Origin: Citrobacter sp. Marseille-Q6884
Lineage (GTDB): Bacteria; Pseudomonadota; Gammaproteobacteria; Enterobacterales; Enterobacteriaceae
NCBI RefSeq assembly: GCF_945906775.1
Contig: NZ_CAMDRE010000001.1
Span: 2,852,001 to 2,916,000, forward strand
Reading direction: 5' to 3'
DNA length: 64,000 bases
Part shown: positions 24,846-35,617 of the stretch, piece by piece
Numbering within the stretch: the first letter of the stretch is position 1
How the letters are laid out: each line of letters opens with the position of its first letter
Position numbers and translations under genes: made by a program
Notes under the pieces: model-generated
Told to the model about the DNA's origin: nothing
The model's input: only the letters and a program-made list of their open reading frames with translations
The model's database searches: none

Positions 24846-26084
24846 CTATTGTTTGATACTTTTAACATCACTAAGTTGCACAGATATGTTTGACTTTTTT
24901 TCTACTTCACTACTAGATAATGTGTTTTTCTTCATGAAAACACGTTCAACGCATACGTAATTTAAAAAGCTTATTAACCCAAGTAAACATGCAGATAGTA
25001 CAAGGCTGACATAGTATGATTTTCCGGGTATTATAATGCCACAAACCAAATTAAGAATAGGAGCGTGTAAAATGTATATACTATAACTGCCTTTTCCAGC
25101 ATACGAAAGAGTTTTTGATTTAAGTATACCAAATATAGAATTATTAAAGATTACAATCAAAAAGAAAGCAAATATTGCGACAGCTACCGATAAGTTGTAA
25201 GCATTATCATGTTTTTTGAAAATGATTATCAATAACGCTATAACGGCTAACGCGGTTATTCTTTTCGGTAAAATTATATTTAGAAGTGCTGAATTGATTC
25301 TGGTAATTAATGCGGCAAGAAGTCCGAACAAGAAGCAAGAATAAACAACAACGTCATGTTTATCAATCTGATTGATTTTATGAAGCAGAGTGATTAAGAC
25401 GAATGAGCCGATTAAAAACGAAATGGCAGTTTTTTTTCCGTGAATGAAATAAGACATAAATGGGAGTAGGAAATAGAATTTCCACTCAATGGCCAATGTC
25501 CAGAAAACTCCGGCATTAAGAACCCAACCTGGTATTGAATTATTAATGTTTGGTAGCGAGATAAAACCAAATGACAGCCATCCTATTAATAATTTTAAAA
25601 AGGGCAGTGAGGATTCTTTTTTTGTAAGGAGTAGTGCTACAATAAAAAGTAAAACAAATCCAGATAAAGCTGCGGGGACAAGGCGTCTTATTCTTGATTC
25701 ATAGAATTTTTTAATGTTGAAATTATTGTCGGCATTTAATAGCTTACCGAAAAAAAGAAAGCCAGTAATCATAAAGAATATCATTACAGATGCTTGTCCG
25801 AAATATGTATAAATATTTCTTATTGACTGCGATTCGTAACTAAAAGCACCATTTGGTCCATATTGACCTGTGTAGTAAAAATTATATATCATTATCGAGT
25901 GATGAATGAAAACAAGTGTAGCTGCTATTCCTCTGATAGAGTCGAGATAAATATATTTCCCTAACCCATCATTATTCATTGCTGACGATATTTTAGGTAT
26001 TTTTCCCAATATAAAATATACTAAGTAAGAAACTCCGATAGAAAGGACTATGCTTGTAATGCTGAGGTTTACAGTTGTCATCAT
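24846..26084 (-). CDS. Membrane acyltransferase family 3 (OafA-like), probable lysogenic-conversion gene
   Basis: Integral inner-membrane O-acyltransferase, 412 aa, with about ten hydrophobic segments. Family 3 motifs are in order: YLDSIRG at 46-52 with His61/His62 following, FFMITGFLFF, ESRIRRLVP, FWTLAIEWKFYFLLP, and YSIYILHAP near 345. Such enzymes acetylate O-antigen or other surface sugars. The gene is strikingly AT-rich compared with both the phage tail genes and the host, indicating separate origin. Position at the prophage edge, its own promoter and terminator, and opposite orientation to the late genes are those of a phage cargo gene (moron). The substrate is unknown. Two adjacent ATGs (26084, 26081) are possible starts; no strong ribosome site is visible. 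Confidence 0.88.
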   Translation of the reverse strand: MMTTVNLSITSIVLSIGVSYLVYFILGKIPKISSAMNNDGLGKYIYLDSIRGIAATLVFIHHSIMIYNFYYTGQYGPNGAFSYESQSIRNIYTYFGQASVMIFFMITGFLFFGKLLNADNNFNIKKFYESRIRRLVPAALSGFVLLFIVALLLTKKESSLPFLKLLIGWLSFGFISLPNINNSIPGWVLNAGVFWTLAIEWKFYFLLPFMSYFIHGKKTAISFLIGSFVLITLLHKINQIDKHDVVVYSCFLFGLLAALITRINSALLNIILPKRITALAVIALLIIIFKKHDNAYNLSVAVAIFAFFLIVIFNNSIFGILKSKTLSYAGKGSYSIYILHAPILNLVCGIIIPGKSYYVSLVLSACLLGLISFLNYVCVERVFMKKNTLSSSEVEKKSNISVQLSDVKSIKQ

Positions 26085-26112
26085 GTAATATCATTTATTG
26101 AAAATGGCAGCG

Positions 26113-26121
26113 ATTATACCA
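26113..26121 (-). promoter_or_regulatory. Extended -10 promoter of the acyltransferase gene
   Basis: On the minus strand this reads TGGTATAAT, a perfect extended -10 element (TGnTATAAT), about 30 bases upstream of the start codon. No good -35 is seen, which an extended -10 can tolerate. It would allow expression from the lysogen independent of late phage control. Confidence 0.6.
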
Positions 26122-26524
26122 TTGGTTATTCGTTTTTCTATGGTTTCTCGAAGCAAGAACATGCAAAATTTAATTTGAAAAAGTATAGTTGATAGTTGTT
26201 TTTTTAATCACTGGGATGTTTTTCTTTAAGTAAGATGCAAACATGTAGCGAAGATGTTTCAGTAAAAGAAAAGTCCCTATCTAAAGGGACTTAGTAGTTA
26301 ATGTGGTCAATATATGGACGCCGTCTGAAATAAATCCTTTTATTTCATTGTGTTACCCTCTAGAAAAAGTCACCAATAACTGACATTGCGGTGTTTCTCC
26401 AGATGTGGCCCATCCGGGGCCTGTGTAAGTGCACAGTTGTTCACTGTGTCGAGTCTGTTTTGGCAGTCATCCATTAAGTATAGATAGCTGACGAAACAGG
26501 CTACGGGTAGGGGAACTACCTGTT
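26122..26524. other. Prophage-chromosome junction region, probable site of attR
   Basis: No gene is supported. AAGTCCCT/AGGGACTT at 26271-26292 is an 8-bp hairpin with a T-rich run on its minus-strand side (terminator-like). GAAATAAA/TTTATTTC forms a perfect hairpin at 26327-26346. CTGTG-N6-CACAG with a further CTGTG (26421-26448) makes overlapping dyads, and a hairpin occurs at 26503-26523. The attachment core must lie somewhere here, but its partner attL is outside the window. Confidence 0.45.
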
Positions 26525-26553
26525 AAAAAGGCCCCACTTACGTGGAGCCTTTA
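26525..26553 (-). terminator. pflB terminator
   Basis: On the minus strand, AAAGGC and CCAC arms pair with GTGG and GCCTTT arms (one mismatch), then TTTTTAA follows. It lies about 30 bases past the pflB stop and marks chromosomal sequence that the prophage insertion left intact. Confidence 0.8.
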
Positions 26554-26581
26554 TTGTACGCTTTTTCAGTCAGACTGGGAA

Positions 26582-28864
<2,283 letters not shown>

Positions 28865-28923
28865 GTAACACCTACCTTCTTAAGTGGATTTTTTATTTAC
28901 TGCGTGTAATGAACATCAACAGA

Positions 28924-29781
28924 TTAATGATGATCGTTACCACGCAGGTAAATGACCCAGTATGTCAACCCGACCAACAAACCGCCGCCGATAATGTTAC
29001 CGATCGTAACCGGAATCAGGTTATCGGTGATGAAATTCATTACGGTCAGGTGAGAAAAATTCTCCGGAGAGGAACCGACAGCGGTCCAGAATTCCGGTGT
29101 AGCGAAATCGCGTATTACGATACCCATCGGGATCATAAACATGTTTGCGATACTGTGCTCAAAACCGCTGGCAACAAACATTGCGACCGGTAATACCATG
29201 ATAAACGCTTTGTCCATCAGGCTGCGGCCTGAGTAGCTCATCCATACGGCCAGACAGACCATCAGGTTTGCCAGAATGCCCAGGCTAACAGCCTCAACAA
29301 AAGTATGGTGCACTTTATGATCGGCCGTTTGCAGAACGTTAAGCCCCCACGCGCCATTGGCGGTCATATACTCGCCAGACAGCCACATAAGTAACACGAA
29401 GATGAGGGCGCCAATCAGGTTGCCGACATAAACGTTAAGCCAGTTCTTGGCCAGCTGACCCCAGGTAATTCGACCGCTTGCCTTAGCGACGACAATCAGT
29501 ACGGTGGAGGTAAAGAGATCAGCACCGCAGACAACACAAAGAATCAGCCCCAGGGAAAAGCAGATACCACCCACCAATTTTGCCATACCGAAAGGCATTG
29601 TTCCGGTACCGGTTGTGGCGGTGATATAGAAAACAAAGGCAATTGAAATGAATACACCGGCAGTAATTGCCAGATAGAACGTCTTAAGCGGATGTTTCGT
29701 TGCTTTATAGACGCCTGCTTCTTCGGCAACTTTGGCCATAGCAGCAGGTAGAATAAGATCAAAAGGGTTGTCAGCTTTCAC
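28924..29781 (-). CDS. focA: Formate channel FocA
   Basis: Pentameric inner-membrane channel moving formate in either direction during fermentation. The GTG at 29781 is chosen because it gives the 285-aa protein known from E. coli; the open frame extends 14 codons upstream. Six membrane segments are visible with the signature HPLKTFYLAITAGVFIS near the N-terminus and SGFEHSIANMFMIPMG, which includes the pore histidine (His209 by homology). It is the first gene of the focA-pflB operon and should share its oxygen-dependent control. Confidence 0.98.
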   Translation of the reverse strand: MKADNPFDLILPAAMAKVAEEAGVYKATKHPLKTFYLAITAGVFISIAFVFYITATTGTGTMPFGMAKLVGGICFSLGLILCVVCGADLFTSTVLIVVAKASGRITWGQLAKNWLNVYVGNLIGALIFVLLMWLSGEYMTANGAWGLNVLQTADHKVHHTFVEAVSLGILANLMVCLAVWMSYSGRSLMDKAFIMVLPVAMFVASGFEHSIANMFMIPMGIVIRDFATPEFWTAVGSSPENFSHLTVMNFITDNLIPVTIGNIIGGGLLVGLTYWVIYLRGNDHH

Positions 29782-30106
29782 ACTAACTCTCTCTTTATTA
29801 AGTCGGCGACGAGATACTAACAAAGCATTATAGATGAGAATTTGATATAGATCATATCTCGCCTGGCTTATAGGCCCGTAAGACGCATGGTTTTTATGCG
29901 ATTACGGTGTAACTTGTTGATTATCTAAATAAAAATAAATTTTAAAAATTATAAAGTGAGTTGAATTTTTTCTCTTACCCCCTTGATGAACGGTTAATTA
30001 AAATGGAGTAATTTGGATAAAAGTCAACATCAGTCAGCTAATTTTTTTAATATCAACTACTAATATTTAACCTTGTTTTTACATTTATTTTTAATTACGT
30101 AAAAAT
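29782..30106 (-). promoter_or_regulatory. focA-pflB promoter region with FNR-like site
   Basis: A 400-base gap separates focA from ycaO; this AT-rich part is the control region of focA-pflB, which in E. coli has several promoters under FNR and ArcA. TTGAT-ATAG-ATCAT at 29842-29855 matches the FNR box (TTGAT-N4-ATCAA) in all but one base and lies about 60 bases from the focA start. Other promoters are not resolved. Confidence 0.7.
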
Positions 30107-30135
30107 AAAAAAACGGGGCAGCAAAAGCGCCCCGT
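30107..30135 (-). terminator. ycaO terminator
   Basis: ACGGGGC / GCCCCGT stem (30113-30119 and 30129-30135) followed on the minus strand by a long T run (30101-30112). It lies about 50 bases after the ycaO stop. Confidence 0.85.
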
Positions 30136-30185
30136 AATATAGCGTAGTCAATTGTTGAAGCCTACTCAGTGCAGGCTGTTTGCCA

Positions 30186-31946
30186 CTATTTTGACCAGTG
30201 TGCCGCTTTCGCACGCTGCAGTTTTTCGTAGGCTTTCAGCAAGGACTGATGCGCCGGGAAGGCGTGCAGATCGCTGTCCACGGCCTGAAGGCCATAGAAC
30301 GGCGCTTCTCCGCTCAAAGCCGCGCTTGCCGCTTCAACCGCCTCAGCACCGTACATACGAATAAACGCATTCAGATACTGCATCGGCTGGCGGTCTTCTT
30401 CCTGCGACAGCAGTAACAGCGTTTGCAGGCAACGGTAGAAGTTTGCACGTTCGGCGCTAAAGACAGAGGCATTGAATTCCATCGTCCATTCTGTCCAAAT
30501 TAGTGCCTGCTCCAGGTCACCGCCGGCCAGCGCCAGCATCACTTTCAGTTCGCCGATACGCAGTGTGGACCAGCCGTTATCTGGACCGGTTGCCAGACCC
30601 AGCAGTTCGCGTACACGGGTAAAGTCATCAAAACCTTCTTCATCCAGCTGTTCGAGCAGATTGAGATAATCTTCTTTATCCCATTCGCTGCCCGGCAGAG
30701 AGAGGAGGGTTTCACGCAGATGGGTACCCATGCTGTTGTTAGCAAGCCACAGATCTTCGGCCGGATAGATGTCAGACATGCCCGGAACGATAATGCGGCA
30801 AGCGTACACGCCCAGGTGCTCATAGTCGGCGATGTAGACCTCTTTATCTTCAGCGTTGAAGATAGCCATCAGCGTCGCGAACTCTTCTTCCGTGGTGCCG
30901 GAGAAATTCCAGTCAACGAACGGATAATCAGCATCCTGCTTGAACAGATCCCAGGAAATCAAACCGCTGGAATCAATAAAGTGGGTTTCGAGGTTGGTGT
31001 GTTCAGCCACTTCTTCATCATCGAACGTCGGTGGGGTGAAGACATCCAGGTCCTTCAGACCGCGACCCTGCAACAGCTCAGTGACGGTACGCTCCAGCGC
31101 CACGCCGAAGTCCGGGTGTGCGCCAAACGAAGCAAAGCAGGTGCCATTGCCTGGATTGAACAGTACTACGCAGATAACCGGGTATTTACCGCCCAGTGAA
31201 CCGTCATAGGCGAAAATCGGGAAGCCTTCAGCTTCCAGTTTAGCGATGGATTCGACAACCGCCGGATAGCGCGCCAGCACGTCGGCAGGAATTTCCGGCA
31301 GGCTAATGCTTTCCGCGATGATACGGTTTTTCACATAACGTTCGAAGACTTCAGACAGCCCCTGAACGCGCGCTTCATTCGGCGTGTTACCTGCAGACAT
31401 TCCGTTAGAGACATACAGGTTACCGATAATATTCATCGGAATATAAACAGTCTGGTTATCAGACTGGCGGGTAAACGGCAGACCGCAGACACCGCGTTCT
31501 TCATTGCCGGATTGCAGGTCGATCAACATGCTGCCGGTCAGTTCATTTTCTGGATCGTAGAACGCGCGCAGACGCGCATCCAGCAGACCTGCAGGAATCT
31601 CATCATCTTCGGTCAGTGGGAACCATTTCTCGTTCGGATAATGTACGAACGGGCCGTTAGCGATAGTTTCACCCAGCCAGAAATCAGCAAAGAAGTAGTT
31701 AGTTGAAAGACGCTCAAAATATTCGCCCAGCGCGGAAGCCAGCGCGGCTTTTTTTGTCGCACCTTTACCGTTGGTGAAACACAGCGCGCATTCTTTATCG
31801 CGAATATGTACTGACCAGACGTTAGGGACGGGATTCAGCCATGAAGCTTCTTCAATATGGAAACCGAGGTCGAGCAATTTTTGCTGGAAGCGGGCGATGG
31901 AATCTTCCAGAGCGGCATCTTTGCCGGGGATAAATGTTTGCGTCAT
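30186..31946 (-). CDS. ycaO: YcaO, ribosomal S12 methylthiotransferase accessory factor
   Basis: Founding member of the YcaO ATP-dependent cyclodehydratase-like superfamily; in E. coli it promotes RimO-dependent beta-methylthiolation of S12 Asp88. The start at 31946 (MTQTFIPGKDAALEDSIARF) gives 586 aa, equal to the E. coli protein; an ATG at 31979 would add 11 unsupported residues. The YcaO domain fills about residues 50-400 with ATP-site glutamates in EYFERLSTNYFF and EVFERYVKNR; the C-terminal part is a TPR-like helical domain. It is divergent from ycaP. Confidence 0.97.
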   Translation of the reverse strand: MTQTFIPGKDAALEDSIARFQQKLLDLGFHIEEASWLNPVPNVWSVHIRDKECALCFTNGKGATKKAALASALGEYFERLSTNYFFADFWLGETIANGPFVHYPNEKWFPLTEDDEIPAGLLDARLRAFYDPENELTGSMLIDLQSGNEERGVCGLPFTRQSDNQTVYIPMNIIGNLYVSNGMSAGNTPNEARVQGLSEVFERYVKNRIIAESISLPEIPADVLARYPAVVESIAKLEAEGFPIFAYDGSLGGKYPVICVVLFNPGNGTCFASFGAHPDFGVALERTVTELLQGRGLKDLDVFTPPTFDDEEVAEHTNLETHFIDSSGLISWDLFKQDADYPFVDWNFSGTTEEEFATLMAIFNAEDKEVYIADYEHLGVYACRIIVPGMSDIYPAEDLWLANNSMGTHLRETLLSLPGSEWDKEDYLNLLEQLDEEGFDDFTRVRELLGLATGPDNGWSTLRIGELKVMLALAGGDLEQALIWTEWTMEFNASVFSAERANFYRCLQTLLLLSQEEDRQPMQYLNAFIRMYGAEAVEAASAALSGEAPFYGLQAVDSDLHAFPAHQSLLKAYEKLQRAKAAHWSK

Positions 31947-32082
31947 GAAAATCACTTTTGTCGTACGGAAAGCGCGCAATGATACGGGTTTTAGATGAAT
32001 GGCGCTATCGCCGCCGCTTCTGCGGCATAAATAAAGGTATTGACTATGCTTTCACACAGTTCACAACGTTAAGAGCGTAAGT

Positions 32083-32775
32083 ATGAAATCATTTGATTTG
32101 CACCGTATGGCGCTGGATAAGGTGCCAATGGACTTTCTTGGCGAGGTTGCGCTGCGTAGCCTCTATACCTTTATATTGGTTTTTCTTTTTTTAAAACTCA
32201 CTGGGCGTCGCGGCGTGCGGCAGATGTCACTTTTTGAAGTGTTGATCATCCTTACGCTCGGTTCCGCGGCTGGAGATGTGGCGTTTTATGACGATGTCCC
32301 GATGCTTCCGGTGCTGGTGGTATTTATCACTCTGGCGTTGCTTTATCGACTCGTTATGTGGCTGATGTCGCATAGCGAAAAGCTGGAAGACTTACTGGAA
32401 GGTAAGCCAGTGGTCATCATTGAGGATGGTGAGCTGGCGTGGTCGAAACTGCATCGCGCCAATATGACGGAATTTGAGTTCTTTATGGAGTTGCGTCTTA
32501 ACGGCGTTGAACAGCTCGGCCAGGTTCGGCTGGCGATCCTTGAAACGAACGGACAGATCAGCGTCTATTTCTTCGAAGATGAAAAGGTTAAACCCGGGCT
32601 CAGTATTCTTCCCAAACACTGTACGCAACGCTTTAAGGTTGTGCCCGACGAGGGGGACTATGCCTGTGTGCGCTGTAGTGAAGTGATTCAAATGCGCGCC
32701 GGAGATCATCAATTATGTCCGCGCTGTGCAAATCCAGAATGGTCGAAGGCCAGTCGGGCGAAACGGGTGACCTGA
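32083..32775 (+). CDS. ycaP: Inner-membrane DUF421 protein YcaP
   Basis: 230 aa, as in E. coli. Three hydrophobic segments lie in the first 100 residues (FILVFLFLKLTGRRGV and LPVLVVFITLALLYRLVM among them), then a soluble DUF421 domain (KPVVIIEDGELAWSKL). The C-terminus carries two CxxC pairs, CVRC and CPRC, a likely zinc ribbon. Function is not established. It is divergent from ycaO, with TTGACT in the intergenic region as a possible -35. Confidence 0.95.
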   Translation: MKSFDLHRMALDKVPMDFLGEVALRSLYTFILVFLFLKLTGRRGVRQMSLFEVLIILTLGSAAGDVAFYDDVPMLPVLVVFITLALLYRLVMWLMSHSEKLEDLLEGKPVVIIEDGELAWSKLHRANMTEFEFFMELRLNGVEQLGQVRLAILETNGQISVYFFEDEKVKPGLSILPKHCTQRFKVVPDEGDYACVRCSEVIQMRAGDHQLCPRCANPEWSKASRAKRVT

Positions 32776-32988
32776 CAGCAAAAATATCGGTTTTTAGCCG
32801 TCAATCCGATAGATTCTGTTGTGTGATCGATAGCTCATTTTTGCCCTGGCCAGTTTTACCCATTGCGGCGCGTGTCACTGAATGATAAAACCGATATCCA
32901 CAGGAATAACTTGTACCCAATGTCTGTCATCGAATTATCGCAAACGACAGGATGTTGAGTGGATAACAACACAACGTGGTGAGGGGAA
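32776..32988 (+). promoter_or_regulatory. serC-aroA upstream region with CRP-like site
   Basis: TGTGA-TCGATA-GCTCA at 32822-32837 resembles a CRP site with one strong half. CRP and Lrp control of serC is known in E. coli. GGTGAGGGG directly before the serC ATG is a strong ribosome site. The promoter itself is not assigned. Confidence 0.5.
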
Positions 32989-34077
32989 ATGGCTCAGGTC
33001 TTCAATTTTAGTTCAGGTCCGGCAATGCTACCGGCGGAAGTACTTAAACTGGCTCAACAGGATCTTTGCGACTGGAATGGTCTTGGTACGTCGGTAATGG
33101 AAATTAGCCACCGCGGCAAAGAGTTTATCCAGGTCGCCGAGGAAGCGGAGCAGGATTTTCGCGATCTCCTTAGCATCCCCTCCAACTACAAAGTGTTGTT
33201 CTGTCATGGCGGTGGTCGTGGGCAATTCGCCGGTATCCCATTAAATATTCTGGGTGATAAAACGACCGCGGATTATGTCGATGCCGGTTACTGGGCCGCC
33301 AGCGCAATTAAAGAAGCGAAAAAGTACTGCACGCCAAATGTCATTGATGCCAAAGTCACGGTCGATGGCCTGCGTGCGGTTAAGCCGATGAGCGAGTGGC
33401 AGCTCTCCGATAACGCGGCATACCTGCACTATTGTCCTAACGAAACCATTGATGGCATTGCGATCGATGAAACCCCAAATTTTGCCAGCAATGTTGTGGT
33501 AACGGCCGATCTCTCTTCCACGATTCTTTCCGGCCCGTTGGATGTGAGTCGCTATGGCGTCATCTATGCGGGGGCGCAGAAAAATATCGGTCCTGCCGGG
33601 CTGACGATTGTCATCGTGCGTGAAGATTTACTGGGTAAGGCGCACGTATCCTGCCCGTCGATCCTGGATTACACCGTGCTGAATGACAATGACTCCATGT
33701 TCAACACGCCGCCAACGTTTGCCTGGTATCTTTCCGGTCTGGTCTTCAAATGGCTGAAAGAGCAGGGCGGCGTTAATGCCATGGACAAAATTAACCAGCA
33801 AAAAGCTGAGTTATTGTACGGCGTGATTGATAACAGCGACTTCTATCGCAACGATGTGGCGAAGTCTAACCGCTCACGTATGAACGTCCCGTTCCAGTTG
33901 GCTGACAGCGCGCTCGATAAGCTTTTCCTCGAAGAGTCCTTTGCTGCGGGTCTGCATGCGCTGAAAGGGCACCGTGTGGTGGGGGGTATGCGTGCTTCTA
34001 TCTATAACGCTATGCCACTTGAAGGTGTGAAAGCGCTGACCGAATTCATGATCGATTTCGAGCGCCGCCGCGGTTAA
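32989..34077 (+). CDS. serC: Phosphoserine aminotransferase
   Basis: PLP enzyme making 3-phosphoserine from 3-phosphohydroxypyruvate, and the corresponding step in pyridoxal phosphate synthesis. 362 aa, the E. coli length. The PLP lysine is in GVIYAGAQKNIGPAG (about residue 198). FNFSSGPAMLPAEVL at the start and the HGGGRGQF motif near 75 are typical. It is the first gene of the serC-aroA operon, separated from aroA by a terminator-like attenuator. Confidence 0.99.
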   Translation: MAQVFNFSSGPAMLPAEVLKLAQQDLCDWNGLGTSVMEISHRGKEFIQVAEEAEQDFRDLLSIPSNYKVLFCHGGGRGQFAGIPLNILGDKTTADYVDAGYWAASAIKEAKKYCTPNVIDAKVTVDGLRAVKPMSEWQLSDNAAYLHYCPNETIDGIAIDETPNFASNVVVTADLSSTILSGPLDVSRYGVIYAGAQKNIGPAGLTIVIVREDLLGKAHVSCPSILDYTVLNDNDSMFNTPPTFAWYLSGLVFKWLKEQGGVNAMDKINQQKAELLYGVIDNSDFYRNDVAKSNRSRMNVPFQLADSALDKLFLEESFAAGLHALKGHRVVGGMRASIYNAMPLEGVKALTEFMIDFERRRG

Positions 34078-34095
34078 TCTGCTTTTATTTTTCAT

Positions 34096-34121
34096 CCCCA
34101 CAGCCAGTCTGTGGGGTTTTT
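34096..34121 (+). terminator. serC-aroA intergenic terminator (partial)
   Basis: CCCCACAG / CTGTGGGG 8-bp stem with a five-base loop, then TTTTTA. It lies between serC and aroA, whose co-transcription in enterobacteria requires read-through here, so it probably lowers aroA expression. Confidence 0.8.
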
Positions 34122-34147
34122 ATGTCTGTTTTTGAGAGTTGAGTTTC

Positions 34148-35431
34148 ATGGAATCCCTGACGTTACAACCCATTGCGCGGGTGGATGGCACCATCAATCT
34201 GCCTGGCTCCAAAAGTGTATCTAACCGCGCTTTGCTGCTGGCTGCATTAGCAAATGGCACGACTGTCCTGACTAATCTGTTGGACAGCGATGATGTCCGC
34301 CATATGCTTAATGCTCTGAATGCGTTAGGGATTAGCTATACCCTTTCTGCCGATCGTACCCGTTGCGAAATTATCGGCAATGGCGGTGCATTACATGCCA
34401 ATGCTGCGATCGAACTGTTCCTTGGCAATGCCGGTACCGCAATGCGTCCTCTGGCCGCTGCGCTGTGTCTGGGAAACAATGACATCGTGCTGACGGGTGA
34501 GCCGCGCATGAAGGAGCGCCCAATCGGCCATTTGGTAGACGCACTTCGCCAGGGCGGCGCCAGGATTGAATACCTGGAGCAGGAAGGTTATCCACCACTA
34601 CGTCTGCAGGGTGGTTTTACCGGTGGACAGGTTGAGGTAGATGGCAGCGTTTCCAGCCAGTTCCTGACGGCGTTGTTGATGACCGCACCGCTTGCGCCGC
34701 AGGATACGACCATCGCGATTAAAGGCGAACTGGTGTCAAAACCGTACATTGATATCACACTGAATTTGATGAAAACATTCGGTGTGGAGATTGATAACCA
34801 GAACTATCAGCACTTTGTCGTGAAAGGCGGGCAGCGGTACCAGTCTCCCGGTGCGTACCTGGTTGAAGGTGATGCGTCATCGGCCTCTTATTTCCTCGCT
34901 GCCGGGGCAATCAAAGGCGGCACAGTGAAAGTGACCGGCATTGGCCGCAACAGCATGCAGGGTGATATTCGCTTTGCGGACGTACTGGAAAAAATGGGCG
35001 CGACCGTGACCTGGGGTGATGATTTCATCGCCTGTACACGCGGTGAATTAAATGCCGTTGATATGGATATGAATCACATCCCGGATGCGGCAATGACAAT
35101 TGCGACCGCGGCATTATTCGCGAAAGGCACGACAACCTTGCGTAATATTTATAACTGGCGCGTCAAAGAGACTGACCGCTTGTTTGCGATGGCGACAGAG
35201 TTACGCAAAGTAGGGGCTGAAGTGGAAGAGGGGCATGATTTTATCCGCATCACTCCTCCTGCATCGTTAACCTTTGCGGATATCGCAACGTATAACGATC
35301 ACCGCATGGCGATGTGCTTCTCACTGGTGGCGCTGTCGGATACGCCAGTGACCATTCTTGACCCTAAATGTACTGCCAAAACGTTCCCGGATTATTTCGA
35401 ACAACTGGCACGTATTAGCACACCTGCCTGA
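34148..35431 (+). CDS. aroA: EPSP synthase (3-phosphoshikimate 1-carboxyvinyltransferase)
   Basis: Sixth step of the shikimate pathway, joining shikimate 3-phosphate and phosphoenolpyruvate. 427 aa from the ATG at 34148 (MESLTLQPIARVDG), the E. coli length. Substrate-binding motifs: LPGSKSVSNRALLLAAL at 20-36, LFLGNAGTAMRPL near 90-102 and GEPRMKERPIG near 120. The Gly and Pro positions of the glyphosate-sensitive class I enzyme are intact. The ending ARISTPA differs slightly from E. coli. Confidence 0.99.
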   Translation: MESLTLQPIARVDGTINLPGSKSVSNRALLLAALANGTTVLTNLLDSDDVRHMLNALNALGISYTLSADRTRCEIIGNGGALHANAAIELFLGNAGTAMRPLAAALCLGNNDIVLTGEPRMKERPIGHLVDALRQGGARIEYLEQEGYPPLRLQGGFTGGQVEVDGSVSSQFLTALLMTAPLAPQDTTIAIKGELVSKPYIDITLNLMKTFGVEIDNQNYQHFVVKGGQRYQSPGAYLVEGDASSASYFLAAGAIKGGTVKVTGIGRNSMQGDIRFADVLEKMGATVTWGDDFIACTRGELNAVDMDMNHIPDAAMTIATAALFAKGTTTLRNIYNWRVKETDRLFAMATELRKVGAEVEEGHDFIRITPPASLTFADIATYNDHRMAMCFSLVALSDTPVTILDPKCTAKTFPDYFEQLARISTPA

Positions 35432-35437
35432 TTTTAT

Positions 35438-35459
35438 TGCCGCACTCTCGGGTGCGGCA
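35438..35459 (+). terminator. Hairpin after aroA
   Basis: Perfect 8-bp stem, TGCCGCAC / GTGCGGCA, with a six-base loop, starting seven bases after the aroA stop. There is no T run after it, so termination would be weak or Rho-assisted. In E. coli ycaL follows here; in this genome cmk follows. Confidence 0.45.
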
Positions 35460-35567
35460 CATCCTTACTTACGCTTTCTGACATCCCCGATTGCCCATTT
35501 ATTCTACACTCAGCTTCAATGATTCTGTATTTTTCACGCAAAGATAACGTTCGCTGACGTTGGCGCG

Positions 35568-35573
35568 TATAAT
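35568..35573 (+). promoter_or_regulatory. Candidate cmk-rpsA promoter (-10)
   Basis: Consensus TATAAT 45 bases upstream of the cmk start, with only a weak -35 (TAACGT at 17-bp spacing). It lies in the 186-base aroA-cmk gap. Confidence 0.45.
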
Positions 35574-35617
35574 GCGCGGCGTTTACGTTAACGGTATGCC
35601 TGTTTAAGGAGAAAAAG

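Larger units (their letters stand above)
1..26300. mobile_element. Right-hand part of a P2-group, HP1/K139-like prophage
   Basis: A continuous set of phage replication, head, lysis, tail and cargo genes abuts pflB. The head genes are P2-type (portal Q, terminase P, scaffold O, capsid N, terminase M, completion L). The order differs from P2: ogr sits beside the portal gene, the lysis genes lie after the tail tube, and hub and spike are fused, as in HP1/K139-type phages. The left end (attL, integrase, repressor) is outside the window. The right end is not resolved; it must lie between the acyltransferase start at 26084 and the pflB terminator near 26525. The 26300 limit is a rough midpoint. Confidence 0.9.

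Noticed and set aside
26122..26524. tRNA gene as phage attachment site
   Set aside because: No cloverleaf or CCA-ended tRNA-like sequence is seen; the hairpins present are short and unlinked.
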